Positions 8,763-16,296 of a stretch of DNA of 64,000 nt are shown in pieces. The stretch comes from JAHIKV01 sp963733145 (GTDB taxonomy: Bacteria; Planctomycetota; Planctomycetia; Pirellulales; Thermoguttaceae). Positions within the stretch are counted from its first letter, which is position 1; each line of letters opens with the position of its first letter. The DNA lies in NCBI GenBank assembly GCA_963733145.1, contig CAVTCJ010000001.1, positions 62,001 through 126,000 of the forward strand. Direction: 5' to 3'. Both the position numbers and the translations under genes were made by a program. The notes under the pieces were generated by a model. It was not told the DNA's origin and did not search any database. It saw nothing but the letters and a program-made list of their open reading frames with translations.

Positions 8763-9743
8763 GTGCGAACCATTAAACTCACCATCGCCTACGACGGCAC
8801 GGCCTATGCCGGCTGGCAGTACCAGCCCGACCGGATGAGCGTGCAGCAAACGCTGGAAACCGCCCTGGAGAAAATCACCGGCGCGAATCCGCGTGCTGGC
8901 CAGCGGGCGGACCGACGCCGGCGTCCACGCCCTGGGGCAGGTGGTCGGCTTCAGCACCGAGTGCCAGTTGCCGCTCGACGTGCTGCATCGGGCCATCAAC
9001 GCCAACCTGCCGCCGGACGTCGCCGTGCTCGAGATCGCCGACGCGCCCGAGGGCTTCCATCCGATCAGCAGCGTCCGGCGGAAGCGCTACCGCTACGTGA
9101 TCTACGACGGGCCGGTCCGGGACGTGTTCATGCGGAATTACGTCTGGCACTATTGCCGCGGCCGCTTGGACGCCGAGGCGATGGCCCGCGCGGCCGCCGC
9201 GCTGCTGGGGACGCACGACTTCAGCAGCTTCGAGACCGCCGGCACCCCCGGGCGACCAGCGTGCGGACCATTTTCGACGTCCACATCGAACGTGGCAGGG
9301 CAGGGGACTGTCCCAATTTTCGTCCGACGGGCAGGACAGGGGACTGTCCCAATTTTCGTCCGACGAAAATGGGACTGTCCCCTTTTGATGCGGACAGAGT
9401 GGAAAACAATCTCCCCTCTCTTTTTGGGAGAGGGGCCGGGGGTGAGGGCAGCCGCGAGCAGTGCGGAGCACGGGAGTCGGAGATGCGGGAATCCGGGGAA
9501 GCGGGGATGCGGGAATCGGAAACGCCCCGCGACTGCGATTGCGGGGATTTCATCCTCATCGAAGTCGAAGCCGACGGGTTTCTCTACAACATGGTCCGGG
9601 CGATCGTCGGCACGCTGGTCGAGGTCGGGAATGGGCGGAAGCCCGAGTCCTGGCCCGGCGAAGTCCTTTCGGCCACGGACCGCCGCACCGCCGGCCCGAC
9701 CGCCCCGCCGCAAGGACTTTTTCTGGTGCGGGTCGAGTATTGA
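8763..9743 (+). CDS. truA: tRNA pseudouridine synthase A with ~250-base repeat insertion and two frame breaks
   Basis: TruA makes pseudouridine 38-40 in tRNA anticodon arms. GTG 8763 begins MRTIKLTIAYDGTAYAGWQY. The catalytic aspartate is in VLASGRTDAGVHALGQ, reached after a frame break near 8880 (GGCGCGAATCC), and a compensating break near 9247 returns to the first frame. Between RTIFDVHIER and FILIEVEADGFLYNMVR, which are normally nearly adjacent, about 80 extra in-frame residues are encoded by three different repeat families (about 9290-9545). The C-terminus is normal. The insertion sits at a surface-exposed position before a core strand, so the enzyme could tolerate it. Confidence 0.85.
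   Translation: MRTIKLTIAYDGTAYAGWQYQPDRMSVQQTLETALEKITGANPRAGQRADRRRRPRPGAGGRLQHRVPVAARRAASGHQRQPAAGRRRARDRRRARGLPSDQQRPAEALPLRDLRRAGPGRVHAELRLALLPRPLGRRGDGPRGRRAAGDARLQQLRDRRHPRATSVRTIFDVHIERGRAGDCPNFRPTGRTGDCPNFRPTKMGLSPFDADRVENNLPSLFGRGAGGEGSREQCGARESEMRESGEAGMRESETPRDCDCGDFILIEVEADGFLYNMVRAIVGTLVEVGNGRKPESWPGEVLSATDRRTAGPTAPPQGLFLVRVEY
9290..9545. repeat. Mosaic repeat insertion inside truA
   Basis: From 9294 a G-rich GGCAGGGCAGGGG and two direct copies of GGGACTGTCCCAATTTTCGTCC, then its inverse GACGAAAATGGGACTGTCCCC (to ~9381). From 9410 a CTCCCCTCTC(ttttt)GGGAGAGGGG element, then at about 9465-9545 a degenerate run of GGAGATGCGGGAATC-type units. All are read without a stop in the truA frame. 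Confidence 0.85.
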
Positions 9744-9753
9744 ATCACAAATC

Positions 9754-9985
9754 GTTTAGCCGCCGCGTCCACGCGGCGTCTGCGGCGGGGCAGGGCAGGG
9801 GACTGTCCCAATTTTCGTCCGACGAAAATGGGACTGTCCCCCTTTGGATTCGGGGGTGCGGGGATAGGGGGATTCGGGAAATCAGAAACCGTTTAGCCGC
9901 CGCGTCCACGCGGCGTTTGCGCCGGGGCAGGGTAGGGGACTGTCCCAATTTTCGTCCGCCGAAAATGGGACTGTCCCCCTTTGGA
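9754..9985. repeat. Two tandem composite repeats between truA and vapC
   Basis: The same composite occurs twice (9754-9841 and 9891-9985): GTTTAGCCGCCGCGTCCACGC, then a GGGGCAGGG(c/t)AGGGG run, then the palindrome GGGACTGTCCCAATTTTCGTCC / inverse. The palindrome is the one found inside truA just upstream, so the family is locally expanding. Confidence 0.85.
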
Positions 9986-10029
9986 TTCGAGGTTCGGGGA
10001 TTCGAGTATGCTGGCAAGAGATCGGAAGT

Positions 10030-10479
10030 TCAATCTTCCTTCAACCAATTGGCGAGCTTCAACCCGTCGATGCGGGCGAAATGGGCCTCGTTGTTCGTCA
10101 CCAACGTTCCGCCCAGGGCCAGAACATGCGCCGCAATGAGCATATCCATCGCGCCGATGCTTTGCCCCTCGGCTTCGAGATCATGCCGGACGCGGCCGTA
10201 GTATTCCGGACAGATCACGGCGTCGTAATCGTACAGGTCGAATGGGGTCAGAATTTTGCGGACGGCCGCGATTTCCTCCTCGTACTTGCGGCTGTTGCAG
10301 GCGCCGAACTCGAGTTCCGAAACCGTAATTGCCGAGAGCCCCACGGAATGGCCCGCCGCTTGGGTCTTGCGGCAGCGGTCCACCAACGCCGCCGCCTTGC
10401 GGCCGTTTCGGCCTCGCGGAGCGGTCTTTAAGCCGCGTATCAGATAGATGAGCAGATCGGTGTCGAGCAGATAGATCAT
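10030..10479 (-). CDS. vapC: VapC-family PIN toxin
   Basis: A 149-residue PIN-domain ribonuclease. MIYLLDTDLLIYLIRG supplies the first aspartate, SAITVSELEFGA the glutamate, and GAMDMLIAAHVLAL the central aspartate. The C-terminus has the usual LVTNNEAHFARIDGLK. Intact. Its ATG overlaps the last codons of vapB, as normal for vapBC operons. Family role: growth control by cleaving tRNA or rRNA until bound by VapB. Confidence 0.93.
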   Translation of the reverse strand: MIYLLDTDLLIYLIRGLKTAPRGRNGRKAAALVDRCRKTQAAGHSVGLSAITVSELEFGACNSRKYEEEIAAVRKILTPFDLYDYDAVICPEYYGRVRHDLEAEGQSIGAMDMLIAAHVLALGGTLVTNNEAHFARIDGLKLANWLKED

Positions 10480-10706
10480 GGCCGCCAGTTCCGGGTTTGC
10501 GTCTCGGGCTGCTGCCGGCCCCCGGCCATGAATTCGCCGGAAATTTCCCGGACGCCTTCCGAAAACACCTCCCACGGATCGCGGGGAATGACCTCGAATC
10601 CCTCCGCGGTCTTTTTCAAATAGACCTCGGACGATTTGACGCGGAACTGCTTCGGCAGCCGAATGGCCTGGCTGCGGCCGCTTTGGAACACTTTCGCCGT
10701 TTGCAT
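10476..10706 (-). CDS. vapB: VapB-family antitoxin (AbrB-type)
   Basis: A 76-residue protein starting MQTAKVFQSGRSQAIRLPKQ, the swapped-hairpin AbrB-type DNA-binding fold of VapB/MazE antitoxins. I chose ATG 10706 because the promoter and operator lie just upstream; the longer reading frame would run through them. The C-terminus is Gln/Arg-rich, as expected for the toxin-wrapping tail. Likely autoregulated through the palindrome at 10732-10759. Confidence 0.92.
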   Translation of the reverse strand: MQTAKVFQSGRSQAIRLPKQFRVKSSEVYLKKTAEGFEVIPRDPWEVFSEGVREISGEFMAGGRQQPETQTRNWRP

Positions 10707-10731
10707 AGCTTGACCTTTTAAGACCCAATAT

Positions 10732-10759
10732 CTGTCATCTATCAAATGATATATGACAG
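10732..10759. promoter_or_regulatory. vapBC operator palindrome
   Basis: CTGTCATCTATCA and TGATATATGACAG are inverted copies with one mismatch in 13, separated by two bases, overlapping the -10 region of the vapBC promoter. This is the expected binding site for the VapBC complex. Confidence 0.8.
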
Positions 10760-10774
10760 ATCGAGAATTGTCAA
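10746..10774 (-). promoter_or_regulatory. vapBC promoter
   Basis: On the minus strand, TTGACA (10774-10769) and TATCAT (10751-10746) are exactly 17 bases apart. The start point falls about 35 bases before the vapB ATG. Confidence 0.75.
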
Positions 10775-10835
10775 GGCCGGCCCTGTACAATGGGGGGCCT
10801 CTTTCATAGTGAAACAGAGACCCCATACGTCCGTA

Positions 10836-12767
10836 CTATTCAAGCGTTTGAAGCGTTCGCCGGACATATACCGCGCAGGTCAAACCGAAAGCCAGTAACA
10901 GGGCCAGCGTCGCCGGCTCGGGCACCGGCGCGCCGCCGACGGCATAGAGCGAGAATGAGGTCATGCCATTTGCAAATATCCAGTTGTTTGCGGCGTCGAG
11001 GCCGCCAGTCACGTCCACCCACTCGCCGCCCGTGAGGTGGTATACACGCAAGGTGTTTTCATTGATTCCCAATTCGCCAGCCAGAACGTCGTCGTAGCGG
11101 AACGTCAAGTCGACCGTGGAGAAGTCGAAACCCTCCGGCGGCCGGAAATCCCACGCGCCGATGAAAGAAACGCCCGGCAGGGCGGGAACTTCGCCGCGGT
11201 TGGAGGCCAGCAGGTCGATGCTGAATTCCCCGCCGGCGCTCACGTCGGCGAACGACATCCGCACGCTGTTGACGAGGTCGATCGTCGCGTCGTCGGCCGA
11301 CTCGCCCCAGTTGTAAGCTCCCGCGCCGACGGCCACGGAGATCGAGGGCAGCGCGAGTTTTCCGTGGTCCTCGGCGAACCAGCCGTGTTTGTATCCTGAA
11401 GCGGCGTCGGTTGTATTTACGACGGCGGTGAAACTCGACAGGTCCAGGGTCCGATCCGTTCCGTAACCCTTTCCCACGACCCGGCCGTTGTTCGTTAGCG
11501 TGCCGGTCAGCGCGACGACGCCCCAGCCTTGAAAAATGCCGCCGTATGGATTGTCTGCCGATCTGGCGATTTCCAGACAAGCGCCGAGACCGGAGCCGCC
11601 CTCGACTGTATATTCCACAATTGATCCCGTACCAACGGCATCGCCCAAGTTGAACGAACCGTAAGTGAAATCGCCGCTGATATGGCCGTAGCCACCTACA
11701 GCAATCATTGCGCCGGATGTGGGTGCGCCTTTTGGCATAACAAGTGTGCCGCCGAGGAGACTGTAGACACCTTCATCCGCTGATTCGGCGCCAATACACA
11801 CATCCATTTGTTTCGATGTGTTCGTCCCTCCAGTCTGTGTGAAGTGGCCGCCTATCACTTCGCGCCACCAAACTGTTAGTTCCCCGTCGCTAAGGTTGTA
11901 GCGTCCGATGCCGGCGACGACATGAGAGAACGGTCCAGGGGAAGACCACCCCGTTGACACACAGAGATCCCCCGTGAGTGTGTTCGTACCTCCAGATTGA
12001 TTGAATGTTCCATGGCCGCCCATCCCAATATGCTCATCGAACGCAGTCAATTGCCCCGTCCCGCTGAGATCGTACACTCCGGTGGCGTTCGCGGCGGCGG
12101 GGAATTCACTGCCACCAATGACGAGTAGACCGCATTCATTCGTTCCGCCAGTATGAATAAAGTGGCCGTAGGCATTGCCGGGCGAGGCGGGGGCAGAGAA
12201 GTTGCATCCAATCCCTTCGCTTGGCGCAGAAAGGCTGCCCGAACCGGAAAGCTCATACGAGCCAATTGCCGAGCCGCCGCCCCAACTTAAGCCCACCACC
12301 AGATTGGGAATGTAGTTCGAGGCCCCGATGCCGAAGTAGCCGTCGCCGATTGTGTTTGTTCCGCCCGATTGATGAAAGAACGAACCGGCGTCGTTTACTG
12401 GTCCGTCAGGACCCCAGCATCCCCTCCCGATGAATTCGCCGCCGCTCCGGTAATCAGACTCGGCGATAGAGCTGCCGCTTAAGGCCGTGCGGAGCGTTCC
12501 CCCAGTCATCTCAATCCCGCTTGCGTTGTCAACGCGGAGTCCGCCGCATCCTTCGCCATCCTGATCGATCGTAGCGGTGCCTCCGTTGTGGATTGCCGCC
12601 ATTGGTCCGGAATTGCTACTAGAGTAAACAGGCTCGCCGTCCGTCCAGTTGGTCCCATCGGACCAGTTGCCCGATGGAACGTTCCAATCGGATGCCCCAC
12701 ATTCCATGGCGTCTATAAACAAAATGGTTGCCATGAGAAGGATTATTAGAGTGTGAAGCCATCTCAT
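10836..12767 (-). CDS. PEP-CTERM exported protein with repetitive beta-rich passenger
   Basis: ATG 12767 follows a good AGGAGG ribosome site and starts a signal peptide (RWLHTLIILLMATILFI). The 643-residue product contains repeated segments such as HQSGGTNTIGDGYFGIG, NQSGGTNTLTGDLCVS and TQTGGTNTSKQMDVCIG, spaced like the strands of a right-handed beta helix. The C-terminus is a classical PEP-CTERM sorting tag: VPEPATLALLLAFGL, a membrane span, then YVRRTLQ. Family role: sorting by an exosortase to the outer surface or exopolysaccharide matrix. Intact. A 38-base poly-G run (minus strand) lies 110 bases upstream. Confidence 0.9.
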   Translation of the reverse strand: MRWLHTLIILLMATILFIDAMECGASDWNVPSGNWSDGTNWTDGEPVYSSSNSGPMAAIHNGGTATIDQDGEGCGGLRVDNASGIEMTGGTLRTALSGSSIAESDYRSGGEFIGRGCWGPDGPVNDAGSFFHQSGGTNTIGDGYFGIGASNYIPNLVVGLSWGGGSAIGSYELSGSGSLSAPSEGIGCNFSAPASPGNAYGHFIHTGGTNECGLLVIGGSEFPAAANATGVYDLSGTGQLTAFDEHIGMGGHGTFNQSGGTNTLTGDLCVSTGWSSPGPFSHVVAGIGRYNLSDGELTVWWREVIGGHFTQTGGTNTSKQMDVCIGAESADEGVYSLLGGTLVMPKGAPTSGAMIAVGGYGHISGDFTYGSFNLGDAVGTGSIVEYTVEGGSGLGACLEIARSADNPYGGIFQGWGVVALTGTLTNNGRVVGKGYGTDRTLDLSSFTAVVNTTDAASGYKHGWFAEDHGKLALPSISVAVGAGAYNWGESADDATIDLVNSVRMSFADVSAGGEFSIDLLASNRGEVPALPGVSFIGAWDFRPPEGFDFSTVDLTFRYDDVLAGELGINENTLRVYHLTGGEWVDVTGGLDAANNWIFANGMTSFSLYAVGGAPVPEPATLALLLAFGLTCAVYVRRTLQTLE

Positions 12768-13074
<307 letters not shown>

Positions 13075-13103
13075 TTGACAATCGGCACACATTGTCATAG
13101 AAT
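13075..13103 (+). promoter_or_regulatory. Promoter of the BrnT-like operon, probably leaderless
   Basis: TTGACA (13075-13080), a 17-base spacer and TAGAAT (13098-13103). Only six bases separate the -10 box from the ATG at 13110, so the transcript would begin at or next to the start codon, and no ribosome site exists. Confidence 0.7.
13076..13097. promoter_or_regulatory. Operator-like inverted repeat in the BrnT-like promoter
   Basis: TGACAAT (13076-13082) and ATTGTCA (13091-13097) form a perfect inverted repeat centred in the spacer between -35 and -10, a fitting place for autorepression by the antitoxin. Confidence 0.6.
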
Positions 13104-13109
13104 TCAACA

Positions 13110-13388
13110 ATGCAGATCATCCGCTGGAGCCGAGAGAAGAATGAATGGCTGCTGCGCAACCGCGGCGTGTGCTTCGAGCAAGTGCTGGTGATCCTTGAAA
13201 GCGGTGCGGTGTTGGACGTGTTGGAACACCCAAACCAAAATCGGTATCCAGGGCAGAAGATTCTGATCGTCAACATCAACGACTACGCCCACCTGGTTCC
13301 CTACGTGGAGAACGACGAGGAAATCTACTTGAAGACCATCATCCCGAGCCGGAAGGCAACGGACAAATACTTGAGGAGGAATCCATGA
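13110..13388 (+). CDS. BrnT-like toxin of a type II pair
   Basis: A 92-residue protein, MQIIRWSREKNEWLLRNRGV, with YLVPYVENDEEIYLKTIIPS near the end. It resembles BrnT/DUF4258-type toxins (RelE-like ribonuclease fold), which carry the same arrangement of basic residues and a C-terminal TIIPSRKA-type motif. The stop overlaps the antitoxin ATG by four bases. The toxin-first order is typical of brnTA. The activity is inferred from family resemblance. Confidence 0.75.
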   Translation: MQIIRWSREKNEWLLRNRGVCFEQVLVILESGAVLDVLEHPNQNRYPGQKILIVNINDYAHLVPYVENDEEIYLKTIIPSRKATDKYLRRNP

Positions 13389-13666
13389 AAGGCAAGTTTA
13401 TGGATGATGAAGAGCGGGCATTGGCCGAATCCTTCAAACGCGGCGAGTGGCGGCCGGTCAAGAACCTGGCGCGAGAGAAGCGGACGCTCCGCGACGCCGC
13501 CCGGCGAACGCTGCAGAAAGACGCCCGAATCAACATCCGCCTCTCCTCGAAAGACCTCCGCGACGTGCAGACGATCGCCGCCCGGGAAGGCATTCCCTAT
13601 CAAACGCTCGTATCCAGCATCATTCACAAATACGTTTCCGGCTCTTTGACCGACTCGAACAAATGA
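13385..13666 (+). CDS. BrnA/CopG-like antitoxin
   Basis: A 93-residue charged protein. The C-terminal half (NIRLSSKDLRDVQTIAARE then GIPYQTLVSSIIHKYVSG) is a ribbon-helix-helix domain that would bind the operator at 13076-13097; the N-terminal half would neutralise the toxin. An AGGAGG ribosome site precedes it inside the toxin gene. Starts at ATG 13385; an internal ATG at 13400 is also possible. Confidence 0.78.
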   Translation: MKGKFMDDEERALAESFKRGEWRPVKNLAREKRTLRDAARRTLQKDARINIRLSSKDLRDVQTIAAREGIPYQTLVSSIIHKYVSGSLTDSNK

Positions 13667-13685
13667 AACGGCATTACGATACGGG

Positions 13686-13757
13686 CCTGCGAAGCCGCAA
13701 GCGGCTCTCGAAACCTTTTCGCTAGTCACTAGCCACTAGCCACTAACCACTAGCCAC
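13686..13757. repeat. GAAGCCGCAAGCGG and ACTAGCCACTAGCC repeats
   Basis: A CGAAGCCGCAAGCGGC palindrome followed by four units of (A/T)CACTAGCCACT(A) directly before the glycosyltransferase. The same units occur at 4267-4294, 22336-22375, 22968 and 25499. Confidence 0.75.
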
Positions 13758-13766
13758 TTGTGCCCC

Positions 13767-15173
13767 ATGCGAATCGCTCACGTCATCACGCGGCTGATCA
13801 TCGGCGGGGCGCAGGAAAACACCGTGCTCTGCTGCGAGGACCTGATCCATCGCCACGGCGACGACGTACTGTTGATTACCGGGCCGCCGCTGGGGCCGGA
13901 GGGAAGTCTGCTGGATCGGGCCAGGGCCGGGGCCGGAAAAGGGGACAGGTCCAATTTGCCGGAACGGCCCTCCGGGTGCTTCGCACAAATTGGACCTGTC
14001 CCCTTTTCCGGCGGGGCAGGGGGGGTGCCGCTGGAAATCATCGACGCGCTCCGCCGCCCGATCCATCCCGGGCGAGATTGGGCCAGCTATCGGCAACTGA
14101 AGGCCGCGCTCCGCCGCTTCCGGCCCGACGTGGTCCACACGCACAGCGCGAAGGGGGGCATGCTCGGCCGCGCCGCCGCCTGGTCGCTGGGCGTGCCGGT
14201 TGTCGTGCATACGGTCCACGGAGCGCCGTTCCATCCCTGGCAGGGCAGGGGGGCGCGTTGGTTTTTCCAGGGCTGCGAACGCTGGGCCGCCCGCCGCTGC
14301 CACGCCCTGGTCAGCGTCGCCGACGCCATGACCGATCTGATGGTCGAGGCCGGCATCGCCCCGCGGGAAAAGTTCACCACTATATACAGCGGCATGGAGG
14401 TCGAGCCGTTTCTGCGATCGGGCGAGCAGCGCCAGCGCGTGCGGCGCGAATTGGGTTACTCCGACGAGCACGTGGTGATCGGCAAGATCGCCCGGCTGTT
14501 CAAGCTCAAAGGCCACGACGACGTGATCCGCGCCGCCGAGAGGATGATTGGTGGGGTCGGAAAAGGGGACTGGCTCCGTTTGCCGCGACCGACCTTCGGT
14601 CGGTGCCCGCCCTCCGGGTGCTTTGCACAAACGGTGCCTGTCCCCTTTTCCGACCCGGAATGTGGCGACAGGTTGGCAACCTGTCCTACTAAAAACGTCC
14701 GCTTCCTCTTCGTCGGCGACGGCATCTATCGAGAACGGCTGGAGCGGCAGATCGCCGCGGCCGGGCTGTCCGACTACTTCCAATTCACCGGCCTCGTGCC
14801 GCCGGAGCGGATACCGGAACTGATCTCGGCGATGGACATTGTGGTCCACGCCAGCCTCCGCGAGGGTCTCGCCCGGGTGTTGCCGCAGGCGTTGATCGCC
14901 GGCCGGCCGGCCGTCAGTTTCGACGTGGACGGCGCCCGGGAAGTGGTGCTCGACGGCGAGACTGGCTTCCTGATCCCGCCGCGCGACGTCGAGCAGCTCG
15001 CCGCCCGGCTCGCGCAGCTCGCGGCCGATCCGGCATTGCGCGACCGCATGGGCGCCGAAGGCCGCCGCCGCTTCACCGACCTCTTCCGCCACGAGCGGAT
15101 GACCGAACAACTTCGGGCGCTATATCTCGATATTTTGGAAACGAATGCCAGGCCTCCGTCTTCCGACTCCTGA
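13767..15173 (+). CDS. GT4-family glycosyltransferase carrying two in-frame palindromic insertions
   Basis: A retaining GT-B glycosyltransferase, starting MRIAHVITRLIIGGAQENT. The donor-site region is VIGKIARLFKLKGHDD, FLFVGDG, FTGLVPPERIPEL and REGLARVLPQALIAGRPAVS; the second glutamate of the usual EX7E motif is Gln. Substrate unknown, probably a surface polysaccharide. Two stretches are foreign to the family and encoded by palindromes: residues KGDRSNLPERPSGCFAQ (13928-14017) in the N-domain and KGDWLRLPRPTFGRC...GCFAQ with CGDRLATCPTKN (about 14555-14696) between two core segments of the C-domain. Removing both restores a normal-length family member. No frame break. Confidence 0.9.
   Translation: MRIAHVITRLIIGGAQENTVLCCEDLIHRHGDDVLLITGPPLGPEGSLLDRARAGAGKGDRSNLPERPSGCFAQIGPVPFSGGAGGVPLEIIDALRRPIHPGRDWASYRQLKAALRRFRPDVVHTHSAKGGMLGRAAAWSLGVPVVVHTVHGAPFHPWQGRGARWFFQGCERWAARRCHALVSVADAMTDLMVEAGIAPREKFTTIYSGMEVEPFLRSGEQRQRVRRELGYSDEHVVIGKIARLFKLKGHDDVIRAAERMIGGVGKGDWLRLPRPTFGRCPPSGCFAQTVPVPFSDPECGDRLATCPTKNVRFLFVGDGIYRERLERQIAAAGLSDYFQFTGLVPPERIPELISAMDIVVHASLREGLARVLPQALIAGRPAVSFDVDGAREVVLDGETGFLIPPRDVEQLAARLAQLAADPALRDRMGAEGRRRFTDLFRHERMTEQLRALYLDILETNARPPSSDS
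13928..14017. repeat. Palindromic element with 6-bp flanking repeats inside the glycosyltransferase
   Basis: Perfect 26-base arms (13933-13958 and 13986-14011, core AAAAGGGGACAGGTCCAATT) with a 27-base loop. CGGGGC flanks the element on both sides (13928-13933 and 14012-14017). The repeat-to-repeat distance is 84, exactly 28 codons. Confidence 0.85.
14555..14696. repeat. Second palindromic element plus GACAGGTTGGCAACCTGTC element inside the glycosyltransferase
   Basis: 28-base arms with two mismatches (14555-14582 and 14628-14655, core AAAAGGGGAC(a/t)GGC) around a 45-base loop that itself contains CCGACCTTCGGTCGG. It is followed at about 14663-14690 by a second, unrelated palindrome, CGACAGGTTGGCAACCTGTC. 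Everything is in frame. Confidence 0.85.
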
Positions 15174-15290
15174 CTTCCCGCCCCTCGACCCCTGACCCCC
15201 GTCCCACCGTCCCCCACCCCTGATCCCGCACTTGTCCTGCGGCGGCAATTTCGATACACTGGACGGGGATGGGCAAGACATTATATATAG

Positions 15291-16184
15291 GTGTTTCATA
15301 TCGTGGCGCGTGGCACTCCCGGGTATCTGGGCCCTTACCGTCTGCTGAACGTGGTTCATACCGGGCACGCCAGCCTGATCTGGCAGGCCTATGACGACGC
15401 CGGGCAGCGGATAGTGGGCGTCAAGACCCTCCTGGAAAAGGACCTCCTGAACCGCGAGCAGATCAACTTCCTCCGTCGGGAATTCACGATCGGCCACCGG
15501 CTTCAACACTCGAACATCATCCGGATTTACCCCTCCCAATGGGACTCTCGCCAGCCGTATTTTGCGATGGAGTGGTTCGCTACGTCGAACTTGAAGCAGC
15601 GGCTGAACCTGGGGGGGCCGGATAAAATTGCTCCCATGCTTTCCAAGATTGTCGAGGAGTCCTGCAAGGCCCTGTCCTTCGTCCATCACGAGGGATGGGT
15701 CCATTGCGACATCAAACCGGACAATTTCCTCGTCACCGACGACGCCGAACTGAAATTGATCGATTTCGCCTTGGCGAAGCGGGTCAAGCGGGGGATGGCG
15801 AAGTGGCTGACAATGAAAACAAAGCCGCAAGGGACAAAGAGTTACATCTCACCCGAGCAAATCCGCGGAGCCGCCGTGGACGGCCGGGCTGACCTGTACA
15901 GTTTCGCCTGCACGATACACGAGTTATTGTCGGGCAGGCCCCCCTTTACGGGCACCAGCTCGAACGACCTGTTGAACAAACACCTCCGGTCGCTCCCCCC
16001 GTCATTGGAGGCATTAAATCCGAACGTCACGCCCGAGTGCGCCCAGTTGATCCGGCGGACGATGTCGAAGAATCCCGACTTACGCCCGAAAACAGTGGAT
16101 GATTTTTTGACGGAATTTCGTATGATACGGGCTTTCAAGACCAGGCCGGGCGCCAATTTAACCAAATCGCCGGCAAATACATAA
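15291..16184 (+). CDS. Serine/threonine protein kinase-like protein, degenerate motifs
   Basis: A 297-residue single kinase domain. VGVKTLLEKDLL holds the ATP-binding lysine, HCDIKPDNFL the catalytic loop and SYISPEQIRG the activation-segment end, with YSFACTIHELLSGRPPF as subdomain IX. Odd points: the glycine-rich loop is poorly kept (VVHTGHASLIWQ), the HRD motif is HCD, and DFG is DFA (IDFALAK). Kinase activity is therefore uncertain, though the catalytic Asp and the KPDN residues are present. No membrane span. GTG 15291 is chosen; an ATG at 15270 is in another frame. Confidence 0.83.
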   Translation: MFHIVARGTPGYLGPYRLLNVVHTGHASLIWQAYDDAGQRIVGVKTLLEKDLLNREQINFLRREFTIGHRLQHSNIIRIYPSQWDSRQPYFAMEWFATSNLKQRLNLGGPDKIAPMLSKIVEESCKALSFVHHEGWVHCDIKPDNFLVTDDAELKLIDFALAKRVKRGMAKWLTMKTKPQGTKSYISPEQIRGAAVDGRADLYSFACTIHELLSGRPPFTGTSSNDLLNKHLRSLPPSLEALNPNVTPECAQLIRRTMSKNPDLRPKTVDDFLTEFRMIRAFKTRPGANLTKSPANT

Positions 16185-16191
16185 AGGCGCA

Positions 16192-16254
16192 GTCCCGCAG
16201 GACGGATTTCCCAATCCGTCCTTGAAACTGGACGGATTAGGAAATCCGTCCTAC
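16192..16254. repeat. ACGGATT(t/a)GGAAATCCGTCC palindrome
   Basis: CAGGACGGATTTCCCAATCCGTCCT and GGACGGATTAGGAAATCCGTCCT are two nested inverted copies between the kinase and accA. It is a further repeat family, seen only once here. Confidence 0.65.
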
Positions 16255-16296
16255 GCAAGCACGTAAAGCCGCGACCGATGGTCGCACCAAAGTAGA

